DNA of 64,000 nucleotides, taken from the NCBI RefSeq assembly GCF_018829635.1, contig NZ_JAHKKG010000001.1:744001-808000 (forward strand), written 5' to 3'. Both the position numbers and the translations under genes were made by a program. This DNA is from Paractinoplanes bogorensis (GTDB lineage Bacteria > Actinomycetota > Actinomycetes > Mycobacteriales > Micromonosporaceae). The notes under the pieces are model-generated. The model ran no database searches. It was not told where the DNA came from and saw only the letters and a list, made by a program, of their open reading frames with translations. Positions 27,852 through 37,470 of the stretch are shown here, piece by piece (positions within the stretch are counted from its first letter, which is position 1; each line of letters opens with the position of its first letter).

Positions 27852-28499
27852 TCAGGTGATGATGTCGGTCGCGCCCGGTGCGTAGGAGAAGCAGACCCAC
27901 CCGGCTCCGGTGATCGTGAAGCTGCCCGCGGTCACCTTGACCGTGGCCGAGCCGCGGGCCAGGTTGAGCGTGCGGCCCTTGCCCGCCCAGCTGAGCCCGG
28001 TGCCGCTGACGTAGCCGTCGTCCTCGTCGTAGTACTGGTTCGATGTTCCGTTGCGGTCACTGACGTTGACGTTCCAGTGGATGTCCCACGGGCCGCCCGA
28101 GTCGAGCACCAGGCTCATCCCGGTGGTCAGGCCGGCGCTGCCGCCGCCGCGCGGGCTGATCTGGACCCACGAGGTGCCGCAGTTGCCGGACCTCGAGCCG
28201 TACGCGTTGGCCGACACCCCGCCCTTGCTCGGCTTGACCAGCACGCCGGTCTTGGGAACATAGCTGCCCCTGCGGGCCGCCTCGGCCTTGGCCGCCGGCA
28301 CCGAGGCCTGCGACCCGTCCGGCAGCGTGACGATCTCGTAGCCGTTGGCCCGCGCCACCGCGGCGTCGAACCCGCCGATCCGCATGCCGGACTCGTCGTC
28401 GGTGGACCCCACGGCGGCCTGCGCCGCCGACGGGATCATCGTGGTGACCATCCCGAGGGCCAGCAGGCCCGAGAGCATGATCTTCCTGGCAGAAATCAC
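27852..28499 (-). CDS. secreted protein of unknown function
   Basis: 215 aa from GTG 28499, five bases after GGGGAGG. Signal peptide: ISARKIMLSGLLALGMVTTMIPSAAQA, cleavage at AQA. Mature protein: a short alpha region (GFDAAVARANGYEIVTLPDGSQASVPAAKAEAARRG), then a beta-rich domain with two cysteines (GNCGTSWVQISPRGGGSAG and WVCFSYAP), probably disulfide-linked, and an acidic DEDDGYVSGTG loop. No family recognised; likely an extracellular binding or structural protein. Transcribed alone between two stem-loops or gaps. Confidence 0.75.
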   Translation of the reverse strand: MISARKIMLSGLLALGMVTTMIPSAAQAAVGSTDDESGMRIGGFDAAVARANGYEIVTLPDGSQASVPAAKAEAARRGSYVPKTGVLVKPSKGGVSANAYGSRSGNCGTSWVQISPRGGGSAGLTTGMSLVLDSGGPWDIHWNVNVSDRNGTSNQYYDEDDGYVSGTGLSWAGKGRTLNLARGSATVKVTAGSFTITGAGWVCFSYAPGATDIIT

Positions 28500-28599
28500 G
28501 TGTACCTCCCCGTGTCGTGATTGCTGCCACCGAAAATATCGACGATCTCGGATGGGTGAGATCCCGTCCGGGTGATCGTGCAACAACGGACAGAACGCC

Positions 28600-29244
28600 C
28601 TACGCCCGCAGAAACGTCAGCACGGCCAGCACCCGGCGATGTTCGCGCTCCTGCTGGGTCAGGTCGAGCTTGGTGAAGATCGACGTCACGTGCGCCTCGA
28701 CCGTTTTGACGGCCAGATGCAGGTCAGCCGCCACGGCCACGTTGGACAGACCCTGAGCCATCAGCGCGAGCACGGCTCGCTCGCGGTCGGTCAGCCGCTC
28801 GAGCGGGTCACGCTCGCGGCGCCGGGCCACCAGCCGGGCCACCAGGTCGGGGTCGATCACCGTGTCGCCCCGGGCCACCCGGCGGATGTCCGAGCCGAAC
28901 ACGGCCAGGTCGGAGACGCGGTCCTTGAGCAGATAGCCGACGCCGCCCTCGAAGCCGGTCATCAGCCGCAGCGCGTGGTGCACCTCGACGTACTGGGACA
29001 GCAGCATCAGGCCCACCTCCGGGTGAGCGTCCCGGATCGCCGCCGCGGTCTCGATGCCCTCGTCCGAGAACGAGGGCGGCATCCGCAGGTCGATCACCGC
29101 GACCTCGGGCGGATCGGCCCGTACGAGGTCGAGCAGCCGCCCGCCGTCGCCGGCCTGGCCCATCACCGTGAAGCCGACGTCGGTCAGCACCCGGGCCATC
29201 CCCTCGCGGAACAGCACGGCGTCGTCGGCCAGCATCACCCGCAC
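28600..29244 (-). CDS. NarL/FixJ-type response regulator
   Basis: 214-aa two-domain transcription regulator: receiver domain with phospho-acceptor Asp52 (VAVIDLRMP) and acidic pair in LADDAVLF, then a LuxR-type HTH (LTDRERAVLALMAQGLSNVAVAADLHLAVKTVEAHVTSIFTKL). GTG start at 29244, overlapping the end of the histidine kinase gene by 10 bases, so the two are a cognate pair. The stimulus is unknown. Confidence 0.94.
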   Translation of the reverse strand: MRVMLADDAVLFREGMARVLTDVGFTVMGQAGDGGRLLDLVRADPPEVAVIDLRMPPSFSDEGIETAAAIRDAHPEVGLMLLSQYVEVHHALRLMTGFEGGVGYLLKDRVSDLAVFGSDIRRVARGDTVIDPDLVARLVARRRERDPLERLTDRERAVLALMAQGLSNVAVAADLHLAVKTVEAHVTSIFTKLDLTQQEREHRRVLAVLTFLRA

Positions 29245-31139
29245 GGGATCACCGTCCGCAGTGTCGTGCCGTCCGGGCCGCTCCCGATCGTCAGGCGGGC
29301 GTCGAGCGTGGCCAGCCGGTCGGCCAGGCCCTCCAGCCCGCTGCCGCGCTGAGGCGACGCGCCACCGCCGCCGTCATCCGCGACCTCGACCGTGAGCAGC
29401 GCGTCGTCGCAGGTCAGGGTGACGGCCACGGCGGAGGCGCCGGAGTGCTTGGCCGCGTTGGTGAGTCCCTCGCTGACCACGAAGTAGGCCGTCGCCTCGA
29501 CCTCGGGCGGCAGCCGTCGTGGCACCTCGACCGTCAGCCGCACCGGCACCGGCGACCGGTCGGCCAGGAACCCGGCCGCGGCCTCGAGCCCGTCCTGGGT
29601 GAGGACGGCGGGGTGCAGTCCGCGCGCCATCTCCCGGAGTTCGGCCGTCGCTTCGAGCAATTGTTTCCGTACGCCGTCGGCCCGCTCGGCAACCGCACCA
29701 GCCCCGCTCTCGGAAGCGAGCCGCACGACCGCCCCCAGTTCCATCGCCACCGTCACCAGGCGCTGCTGAGCGCCGTCGTGCAGGTCACGCTCGAGCCGGC
29801 GGCGCGCGGCGTCCCCGGCGGCGACCAGGCGCTGGGCGGTGGCGCGCAACTCCAACACCAGCCCGACCTGCGCGGCCAGATCGTCGAGGAGCCGCCGCTC
29901 GGCACTCGACAGGCTGTCGCCGGGCGCCTTGACCACGGTGATCGCTCCACGCTCCTGACCGTCGTGGAGCACCGGAACGGTGGTGCCGTCGGTTATCTCC
30001 GCTCCGGTGGGCCAGACCGACAAGGCCCGCGGACCGGTCCAGAGCACGACCTGACGGGCCCCGACGGCGTCGGCGATAGTGGCGGTCAGGGCATCGAGCA
30101 GGCCCCCGGCGGGCGCGCTGAGGTGGGCCGACAAGCGGGAGAGCGCCTCGTACGGGGTGGCGCGATGCCCGTGGACGAGCCGGTCGGCCAGCTTCTGCGC
30201 ACGTCGGCGCAGCGGCTCGAACGCGACGGCGACCAGGCCGGTGGCGATCAGCGACAGCAGGGTGCCGTAACCGTCGACGAGACTGCCGATGCCGGTCACC
30301 ACGACGGCATAACCGAGCGTCACGACCGCGGCCATCGCGCCGAACACCAGCGACTTGTTGATCACCGGGTCGATGTCGTAGAGGCGGTAGCGCAGGATGG
30401 CCGCGCCGGCCGCGACGGCGACGAGTGGGGCGGCCAGCGTGCCCGCGAGCGGGGAACCCCAGACCACCAGGCCGAAGACCATGATCGCGGCGGATACCGT
30501 CACGGCGTACAGGAAGAAACGCAGTTGACGGGCCTCGTCACCGCGTGCCCGGCGGACCCGCAGGACGACGCAGGCGGCCCAGGTGAGCTGGAAGAGCAGG
30601 TAGGCGATCGGGCGCGCGATGTCGTAGAACGCCGTCGCGGCAGCAGATCCGGGCAGGCTGAGCGGGTGGCCGGCGACCAGGCCGGTGCGGGCGTATTCGA
30701 CCGGCCACAACGCCGACACGGTGGACAGGGTCAGGCCGAGCGCGGCGAGCACGGCGATCACCGGGCGCCAGCCGGGGGAGGGGAGGCGGCCGGTCGGGAA
30801 ACACATCACGGCCACGCCGACCAGCACCAGCACCAGCGGGAGAGGCCAGACGCCGAGCCAGCCGATCCAGCTCGCGGCGGGCAGCGGGCCGGGATGCAGG
30901 CCGTACTGGCGACCGGCGAACATCACCGCGTGGGCGACGCCGACCGCCACGAACAGGCGGCCCTCGGGATGACCGGGGCGGCGGTGCACCACGTAGAGGC
31001 CGACGGCCGTGAAGGTCGCGGCGATGAGTCCGTTGTGGATGTTGCCGACATGCGGGCCGAGCGCGAGCCCGCCGGCGACAAGCCCGGCCGTCAGGACGCC
31101 CACCACCCAGCTCGGGCTCCTGGTCACGGCGCGGCTCAC
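29235..31139 (-). CDS. NarL-family sensor histidine kinase, multi-pass membrane
   Basis: 634 aa from GTG 31139 (GTG 31127 is also possible; neither has a strong ribosome site). About eight or nine hydrophobic segments fill residues 15-290 (VVGVLTAGLVAGGLALG ... PLVAVAAGAAILRYRLYDIDPVINKSL), followed by a GAF-like region, a HisKA_3 dimerisation helix with His454 (ERDLHDGAQQRLV) and a HATPase domain (SEGLTNAAKHS; EVADDGGGG; GSGLEGLADR). The YDID..INKSLVFG stretch is typical of Streptomyces-type membrane kinases. Partner is the overlapping response regulator. The long open frame upstream of the start is antisense to other genes and was rejected. Confidence 0.92.
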   Translation of the reverse strand: MSRAVTRSPSWVVGVLTAGLVAGGLALGPHVGNIHNGLIAATFTAVGLYVVHRRPGHPEGRLFVAVGVAHAVMFAGRQYGLHPGPLPAASWIGWLGVWPLPLVLVLVGVAVMCFPTGRLPSPGWRPVIAVLAALGLTLSTVSALWPVEYARTGLVAGHPLSLPGSAAATAFYDIARPIAYLLFQLTWAACVVLRVRRARGDEARQLRFFLYAVTVSAAIMVFGLVVWGSPLAGTLAAPLVAVAAGAAILRYRLYDIDPVINKSLVFGAMAAVVTLGYAVVVTGIGSLVDGYGTLLSLIATGLVAVAFEPLRRRAQKLADRLVHGHRATPYEALSRLSAHLSAPAGGLLDALTATIADAVGARQVVLWTGPRALSVWPTGAEITDGTTVPVLHDGQERGAITVVKAPGDSLSSAERRLLDDLAAQVGLVLELRATAQRLVAAGDAARRRLERDLHDGAQQRLVTVAMELGAVVRLASESGAGAVAERADGVRKQLLEATAELREMARGLHPAVLTQDGLEAAAGFLADRSPVPVRLTVEVPRRLPPEVEATAYFVVSEGLTNAAKHSGASAVAVTLTCDDALLTVEVADDGGGGASPQRGSGLEGLADRLATLDARLTIGSGPDGTTLRTVIPCG

Positions 31140-31247
31140 GCCTCGTATCGTGCCAGCCGCACCACCCCGGCGGACCAGGGTTAACCCGGCACTTTCACCG
31201 GGGCCACCCGGATGTATCTGGCGGCCCGGCCGACGACCTTGAAGGGT

Positions 31248-31808
31248 ATGACGCCTCTCGACCGGACCCTGCACTCCTCGCTGATCGTCGCGCCGGTGAT
31301 CTATCTGGTGGCCGACGTGCTCTACACCCTCCGCGGCTGGGACGACCCGACGGCCGCGGTCTTCCACATCCTCGGTGCCGCCGCCTACATCCTCGTCGTG
31401 TTCCGCCTGGCCGGCCTGGACAGCGGGTGGCTCTCGGCGGCCCTGCTGGTCGTCGGCGCGCTGGGTGCGGCGGGCAACGTCGGCTACGGCTTCAACACCA
31501 TCCACGTCTCGCTGGGCGACACCGACCTGGTCGACGCCACCGGTGCGGCCACCCTGATCAAGCCGCTCGGCCTGCTCTTCCCGCTGACCCTGCTGCTGGC
31601 CGCGGTCGTCGTACGCCGGGTCGGGCCGGGCGGGGTTGCGCCGGCACTGGGTGTGGCGGCTCTGGCGTGGCCGGTCGCCCACATCGCCAACATCGGATGG
31701 CTGGCCGTGCTGGTCAACGTCGTCCTCGTCGTCGCCTTCGCGGTCGTCCGGCGCTCTCTGGCCCACGTCGCCGCGCCGCCGCGGCCCGCCACGGCGGCCT
31801 CGCTGTGA
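31248..31808 (+). CDS. small membrane protein, unknown function
   Basis: 186 aa from ATG 31248 (an in-frame ATG at 31212 lacks a better ribosome site and would add a non-hydrophobic lead). Six predicted membrane segments: SSLIVAPVIYLVADVLY, AVFHILGAAAYILVVFRLAG, LSAALLVVGALGAAGNVGYG, LIKPLGLLFPLTLLLAAVVV, GVAALAWPVAHIANIGWL and LAVLVNVVLVVAFAVV. No recognised motif. Divergent from the kinase gene with about 108 bases between; whether the kinase pair controls it is unknown. Confidence 0.75.
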   Translation: MTPLDRTLHSSLIVAPVIYLVADVLYTLRGWDDPTAAVFHILGAAAYILVVFRLAGLDSGWLSAALLVVGALGAAGNVGYGFNTIHVSLGDTDLVDATGAATLIKPLGLLFPLTLLLAAVVVRRVGPGGVAPALGVAALAWPVAHIANIGWLAVLVNVVLVVAFAVVRRSLAHVAAPPRPATAASL

Positions 31809-31872
31809 CGGCTTCGATGGTGGAACTGGTGGCCCCCGCGAGGAGCCGGGCGACCAGGTAGGGTCCGCGTCC

Positions 31873-32385
31873 GTGAGTGAGCCCTTCGTCGATGTCCCGC
31901 CGCCGCCGTCGCCCGCACCGCCCACCGACCGGGCGGCCCGGCGCGTCGTCCTGATCGCCGCGGTCGCGGTCGTCTCGCTGCTGGCGGGCTCGGCCATGGC
32001 CGTGGCGGCGGTGCTGCTGCTCGGCTGGCGGCCCCAGCCCGAGCGGACGTACACCGTCCTGGTCCATCTGAACTCCGATGTCACGACCGAGCAGAAGGCC
32101 GCCATCGAACAGGCGGTGGGGCAGGTGCCGAACGCGGGCGCGGTCAAATACACCGACAAGGTCACGTCCCTGGCCAAGATGAAGGAGCTGCTCAAGGACC
32201 GGCCCGACCTCGCGGACACCCTGACCGAGAAGTACGCGCCGGAGTCGTTCGAGACCACGGTCAAGACCCGCGAGATGACCTGCGACGGCATCCCGGGCAT
32301 CCGCAAGCTGCCCGGCGTGAGCACCCTCAAGGTGATCGCGCCGATCACCAAGACCCGGCCCCCGCTCGAGGTCGTCTGCTACTGA
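31873..32385 (+). CDS. single-pass membrane protein with an FtsX extracellular-domain-like module
   Basis: 170 aa from GTG 31873. Proline-rich cytoplasmic N-terminus, one membrane helix (VVLIAAVAVVSLLAGSAMAVAAVLLLG), then an outside domain that resembles the ectodomain of the cell-division permease FtsX: YTVLVHLNSDVTTEQKAAIEQ, VPNAGAVKYTDKVTSLAKMKELLKD and APESFETTVK. In FtsX this domain binds and activates peptidoglycan hydrolases. Here the four-helix permease body is absent, so it could be a decoy or stand-alone hydrolase regulator. A candidate -10 (TAGGGT, 31859-31864) sits eight bases before the start, suggesting a leaderless message. A strong terminator follows. Confidence 0.8.
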   Translation: MSEPFVDVPPPPSPAPPTDRAARRVVLIAAVAVVSLLAGSAMAVAAVLLLGWRPQPERTYTVLVHLNSDVTTEQKAAIEQAVGQVPNAGAVKYTDKVTSLAKMKELLKDRPDLADTLTEKYAPESFETTVKTREMTCDGIPGIRKLPGVSTLKVIAPITKTRPPLEVVCY

Positions 32386-32397
32386 CGTACGGCGCGA

Positions 32398-32433
32398 AAC
32401 GCCCCTGACGGTTCCGGAACCGTCAGGGGCGTT
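32398..32433. terminator. perfect 36-base palindrome, bidirectional-type terminator
   Basis: The 18-base arms (AACGCCCCTGACGGTTCC and its exact complement) meet with no spacer, so the loop would be four central bases. It starts 12 bases after the FtsX-like gene stop and is followed by TCTGCTGTT. It insulates that gene from the glucanase promoter region. Confidence 0.85.
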
Positions 32434-32463
32434 CTGCTGTTCACCTGCGAGAACCCGTGAGAA

Positions 32464-32548
32464 AGCGCTTCCCGAGCCGCTACCAGGCATTGACACGCGC
32501 CGACACGCCGGTTCACAGTGTCGTCACAAAGAGCGCTTTCACGAGCCG
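32464..32548 (+). promoter_or_regulatory. candidate promoter of the GH16 gene flanked by two LacI-type operator repeats
   Basis: AGCGCTTCCCGAGCCG (32464-32479) and AGCGCTTTCACGAGCCG (32532-32548) are near-identical direct repeats, each with the AGCGCT core typical of LacI-family operators, 68 bases apart. Between them is TTGACA (32490-32495) with CACAGT 18 bases later (32514-32519), a plausible -35/-10 pair; the second repeat would sit just after the transcription start. The LacI-type regulator encoded at 35749 is the obvious candidate to bind. The role is inferred. Confidence 0.6.
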
Positions 32549-32599
32549 GTCCCCAGGTGGAAATCGCTCCGACACATCCCCCTAAAGCAGGAGTCCTCC

Positions 32600-34357
32600 A
32601 TGACATCCCCGGTCCTGGACGGGCTCGGGACGCCTCGCAGAAGGCTGTCCCCGGCCCGGATTCTCACGCTCGGCACGGCCCTCACCGGGCTGATCGCCGC
32701 CTTCTTCGTCGCCACCACGCAGAACGCTTCGGCCGCCGAGGTGGTCGTCTCGCAGGGCAAGCCCGCCACCGCGAGCTCGACCGAGGTGGCCGGCGCCTAC
32801 CTGCCCGGCGAGGCCGTCGACGGCAACAACGGCACCCGCTGGGCCAGCTCGTTCACCGCGAACGCGTGGTGGCAGGTCGACCTCGGTGCGTCCACGTCGG
32901 TCAGCCGGATCGCGATCAACTGGGAGGGCGCGTACGCCAAGGCCTTCAACATCCAGTTCTCGGCCAACGGCAGCAGCTACACGCAGGCGTACGCCACCAC
33001 GACCGGTGCCGGTGGCCAGCAGAGCATCGCGGTCAGCGGCACGGCCCGGTACGTGCGGATCAACCTGACCGAGCGGGCGCTGCCGATCTACGGCTACTCG
33101 TTCTGGGAGTTCCAGGTCTTCTCGGGTGGCACCACGAACCCGCCGACCACGCCGCCCACGACGCCGCCGAACGGCACCACGCGACTGCTCTCCTACAACA
33201 AGCCCGCGCTGGCCAGCACCTGGCAGAACGACGTCAACTGCAACCCGTGCAGCCCGGACAAGGCGTTCGACAACGACCCGGCCAGCCGCTGGGCGACCAG
33301 CTCGACCAACGGCTGGGTCGACCCGGGCTGGATCTCGGTCGACCTGGGCGCCACCGCGCAGATCAGCCAGGTCGTGCTGCAGTGGGACCCGGCGTACGCG
33401 AAGAGCTACCAGATCCAGGTGTCGAACGACAACGCGAACTGGACGCCGATCTATTCGACGACCACCGGTGACGGGCTCAAGGACGTCATCAACGCGACCG
33501 GCACCGGCCGGTACGTGCGGATGTACGGCACCGTGCGCAGCAGCGCCTACGGCTACTCGCTGTGGGAGTTCAGCATCTACGGCACTGGTGGCGCTCCGAA
33601 CACGCCGCCGGCCAAGCCCGCCGACCCGGCCTTCCCGGCCACCCGGCTGGTCTTCGAGGACAACTTCAACGACGCCGCCGGCACCAAACCGAGCACGGCC
33701 AAGTGGACGTACGACCCGGGTGTCCCGCAGAACGGCGAGATCCAGTACTACACGCCGAACAGCGAGAACGCGCAGACCGACGGCACGGGCAACCTGGTCA
33801 TCGAGGCTCGCCGGCAGGACTACCAGGGCCGGCAGTACACCTCGGCCCGGATGAACACCGGAGGCAAGTTCAGCACCCAGTACGGCCGGTTCGAGGCCCG
33901 GATCAAGGTGCCGAAGGGCAACGGCCTGTGGCCCGCGTTCTGGATGATGGGCGACGACTTCCTCAGTGGACGCCCGTGGCCGTACAACGGCGAGATCGAC
34001 ATCATGGAGGTCCTCGGCCGCAACACCAACGAGATGTACACGACGCTGCACGCCCCGGCCTACAACGGTGGTGGCGGCTACGGCCAGAAGAACGCGGCCG
34101 GTGTGGACCTCTCGAACGACTTCCACGTCTACGCCGCCGAGTGGGACAGCAAGGGCATCCGGTTCTTCCTGGACGGCCGGCAGGTCTTCGACGCGGCCAA
34201 GGACACCGTGGAGAACACCCGCGGCCCGTGGATCTTCGACCACAAGTTCTACCTGATCCTCAACCTGGCCGTCGGTGGCGACTTCCCCGGTCCGATCGAC
34301 GCCGGCACCCCGTTCCCGTCCCGCATGCTCGTCGACTACGTGCGCGTCTACCAGTGA
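32600..34357 (+). CDS. secreted GH16 beta-glucanase with two discoidin (F5/8-type, CBM32-like) modules
   Basis: 585-aa exported enzyme. Signal: long basic n-region, core ILTLGTALTGLIAAFFVA, cleavage near ASAAE. Module 1 (about residues 47-175; KPATASSTEV, DGNNGTRWAS, WWQVDLGAS, YVRINLTE) and module 2 (about 195-330; KAFDNDPASRWATS, WISVDLGA, GRYVRMYGT) are coagulation-factor 5/8-type binding domains joined by Pro/Thr linkers. The GH16 catalytic domain (about 350-585) has the retaining motif E465-I-D467-I-M-E470. Expected to cut beta-1,3- or mixed-linkage glucan outside the cell. The upstream operator repeats and downstream LacI gene suggest sugar-responsive control. Confidence 0.93.
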   Translation: MTSPVLDGLGTPRRRLSPARILTLGTALTGLIAAFFVATTQNASAAEVVVSQGKPATASSTEVAGAYLPGEAVDGNNGTRWASSFTANAWWQVDLGASTSVSRIAINWEGAYAKAFNIQFSANGSSYTQAYATTTGAGGQQSIAVSGTARYVRINLTERALPIYGYSFWEFQVFSGGTTNPPTTPPTTPPNGTTRLLSYNKPALASTWQNDVNCNPCSPDKAFDNDPASRWATSSTNGWVDPGWISVDLGATAQISQVVLQWDPAYAKSYQIQVSNDNANWTPIYSTTTGDGLKDVINATGTGRYVRMYGTVRSSAYGYSLWEFSIYGTGGAPNTPPAKPADPAFPATRLVFEDNFNDAAGTKPSTAKWTYDPGVPQNGEIQYYTPNSENAQTDGTGNLVIEARRQDYQGRQYTSARMNTGGKFSTQYGRFEARIKVPKGNGLWPAFWMMGDDFLSGRPWPYNGEIDIMEVLGRNTNEMYTTLHAPAYNGGGGYGQKNAAGVDLSNDFHVYAAEWDSKGIRFFLDGRQVFDAAKDTVENTRGPWIFDHKFYLILNLAVGGDFPGPIDAGTPFPSRMLVDYVRVYQ

Positions 34358-34423
34358 TTGCCCGGCCGGGGGTCTCGTGCGGAGACCCCCGGCCCCCTTC
34401 CTTCCCCCAGAGGATGGCAACTT

Positions 34424-35689
<1,266 letters not shown>

Positions 35690-35694
35690 TGAGC

Positions 35695-35724
35695 GCGGGT
35701 GCCGCTGCCGGAGGCGGCACCCGC
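35695..35724 (+). terminator. 11-bp perfect stem-loop between DUF1996 gene and LacI gene
   Basis: GCGGGTGCCGC / GCGGCACCCGC with an 8-base loop begins 5 bases after the DUF1996 stop. It should end the glucanase-side transcript, so the LacI gene needs its own promoter. Confidence 0.75.
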
Positions 35725-35735
35725 CACGGCGCTGC

Positions 35736-35749
35736 TATAACGGACCGCA
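35736..35749 (+). promoter_or_regulatory. -10 element giving a leaderless LacI-family mRNA
   Basis: TATAAC at 35736-35741 is a near-consensus -10, and the ATG begins seven bases later, with no ribosome site between. This spacing places the transcription start at or next to the A of the ATG. No clear -35 is seen in the stem-loop upstream. Confidence 0.55.
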
Positions 35750-36795
35750 TGACAACCCGGCCCGCGCGCGGTGGGCAGCATCCGACGATGGACCAGGTCG
35801 CCGAGGCGGCCGGGGTGTCGCGCGCGACCGTGTCCCGAGTGATCAACGGCGCCCCCAGCGTCGACGCCAAGATCCGTGAGATGGTCCAGCGGGCGATCGC
35901 CGAGACCGGCTACGTGCCCAACGTGGCCGCCCGCAGCCTGGTGACCCGCCGGTCGAACTCGGTCGCGTTGGTGATCAGCGAGCCCGACCGGCCGGACAAC
36001 AACTCGTTCCTCAACCGGATCTTCACCGACCCCTACTTCGGGCGGATCACGGCCGGCGCCACCGGGGCGCTGCGCCCGCACGACGTCCACCTGGTCGTCA
36101 TCCCGACCGACTCCACCGACCATCACCAGGTGGTCCGCTACCTGCGCCAGGGCCACGTGGACGGGGTGCTGCTGATCAGCAGCCACGAGCAGGACACGCT
36201 GCCCCGCCAGGTGCACGACCTGGGCATCCCGGCGGTCGTGTCGGCCCGGCCCACGTCGCCCATCGCGGTCAGCTACGTCGACGTCGACCAGCGGCTCGGC
36301 GCCCGGCTGGCCGCGGAACGCCTGCTCGACCGCGGCTGCCGGCGGCTGGCCACGATCAGCGGGCCGCTCGACATCCCGTCCGGGCTCGACCGGCTCGACG
36401 GATTCCGGTCGTTCCTGGCCAACCGCGGGTTCGCCGACGTGCCCACGGTCGAGGGCGACTTCACCCGGGCCGGCGGCGAGACGGCGGCCCGGCGGCTGCT
36501 GGCCGAGCACCCCGACCTGGACGGCCTGTTCGTGGCCAACGACCTGATGGCCGAGGGCGCGCTGCGCACGGTGCAGGATCTGGGCCGCCGGGTGCCCGAC
36601 GACATCGCCGTGGTCGGTTTTGACGACAGCACCGCCGCGCTCGACTGCCGACCGCTGCTCACCACCGTGCGCCAGCCGGTCGAAGAGATGGCGGCCGAGA
36701 TGGCCGAGGTGCTGCTGGCCCAGATCGCCACGCCGGGCCGGCTGCCGCGCTCGGTCACGTTCCAGCCCACGCTGGTGGTCCGCGACTCGGCATAG
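35749..36795 (+). CDS. LacI-family transcriptional regulator
   Basis: 348 aa. N-terminal HTH (TMDQVAEAAGVSRATVSRVING) with hinge helix (NVAARSLVTRRSNSVALVIS), then a periplasmic-binding-protein-like sensor domain (VDGVLLISSHEQ, YVDVDQRLGARLAAERL, FVANDLMAEGALRTVQDLGRRVPDDIAVVGFDD). Ligand presumably a sugar from the polymer cut by the neighbouring GH16 enzyme. ATG 35749 is preferred because of the -10 box just upstream; an ATG at 35689 overlapping the DUF1996 stop (TGATG) would add 20 residues that run through the stem-loop. Likely binds the AGCGCT repeats before the glucanase gene. Confidence 0.92.
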   Translation: MTTRPARGGQHPTMDQVAEAAGVSRATVSRVINGAPSVDAKIREMVQRAIAETGYVPNVAARSLVTRRSNSVALVISEPDRPDNNSFLNRIFTDPYFGRITAGATGALRPHDVHLVVIPTDSTDHHQVVRYLRQGHVDGVLLISSHEQDTLPRQVHDLGIPAVVSARPTSPIAVSYVDVDQRLGARLAAERLLDRGCRRLATISGPLDIPSGLDRLDGFRSFLANRGFADVPTVEGDFTRAGGETAARRLLAEHPDLDGLFVANDLMAEGALRTVQDLGRRVPDDIAVVGFDDSTAALDCRPLLTTVRQPVEEMAAEMAEVLLAQIATPGRLPRSVTFQPTLVVRDSA

Positions 36796-36804
36796 GTTGG
36801 TGCC

Positions 36805-37449
36805 ATGGACATTCTCGTCGCCGGCGGTCACGGTCAGATCGCCCTCCGCCTGCTCCAGCTGCTCGCCGCCGAGGGGCACACCGCCCGCGGCCTGATCCGC
36901 AAGCCCGATCAGGCCGCCGATCTGCAGGCGGTCGGTGCCGTCCCGGTCATCGGTGATCTCGAGAACGATCAAACCCTTTCCCCGTACGTCAAGGGGGCCG
37001 ACGCCGTGGTCTTCGCGGCCGGGGCAGGGCCGGGCAGTGGTCCCGCCCGCAAGCGCACGGTCGACCTCGGCGGTGCCGTCAAGCTGGCCGACGCCGCGGT
37101 TGACCAGGGCGTGCGCCGCTATCTGATGGTCTCGTCGATCGGCGCTCAGGATCCGGCCTCGGGCGGCGAGTCGATGCGCCCCTATCTCGAGGCCAAGGCC
37201 GAGGCCGACGCGTACGTCACGGCCCGCGCCGACCTCGACTGGACGATCGTGCGCCCGGGTGGCCTGACCGACGAACCCGGCACCGGACTGATCACGGCCA
37301 GCCGCGAACTGGGTGGTCGTGCCTCGGTGCCGCGCGCCGATGTGGCCGCCGTACTGGCCGCCTGCCTCACCACGCCATCCACGGTCGGGGTGATCTTCGA
37401 ACTTTTCGGCGGCACGACGCCGATCGATGAGGCACTGCGCTCTTTGTGA
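36805..37449 (+). CDS. NAD(P)-binding SDR-type protein (NmrA/YwnB-like)
   Basis: 214-aa atypical short-chain dehydrogenase: Rossmann motif VAGGHGQIALRLLQLL at the N-terminus, GADAVVFAAGAGPGSG, RYLMVSSIGAQDP and YLEAKAEADAYV (Tyr-x3-Lys arrangement shifted to Y-LEA-K), DWTIVRPGGLTD. This group binds NAD(P)H and is often a redox sensor or a reductase of unknown substrate. Start ATG 36805 is 9 bases after the LacI stop; TAGGTT at 36793-36798 could be a -10 for a leaderless message. Confidence 0.9.
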   Translation: MDILVAGGHGQIALRLLQLLAAEGHTARGLIRKPDQAADLQAVGAVPVIGDLENDQTLSPYVKGADAVVFAAGAGPGSGPARKRTVDLGGAVKLADAAVDQGVRRYLMVSSIGAQDPASGGESMRPYLEAKAEADAYVTARADLDWTIVRPGGLTDEPGTGLITASRELGGRASVPRADVAAVLAACLTTPSTVGVIFELFGGTTPIDEALRSL

Positions 37450-37470
37450 TGGGTAAGTAACGTAACGCGC

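Noticed and set aside
28543..28563. GATCTC/GAGATC inverted repeat upstream of the secreted protein gene
   Set aside because: Only six base pairs with an 8-base loop; too weak to call an operator or terminator.
31140..32351. Upstream extension of the first histidine kinase (to 1038 codons)
   Set aside because: The extra part is antisense to the membrane protein and FtsX-like genes and has no homology-like features; start placed at 31139.
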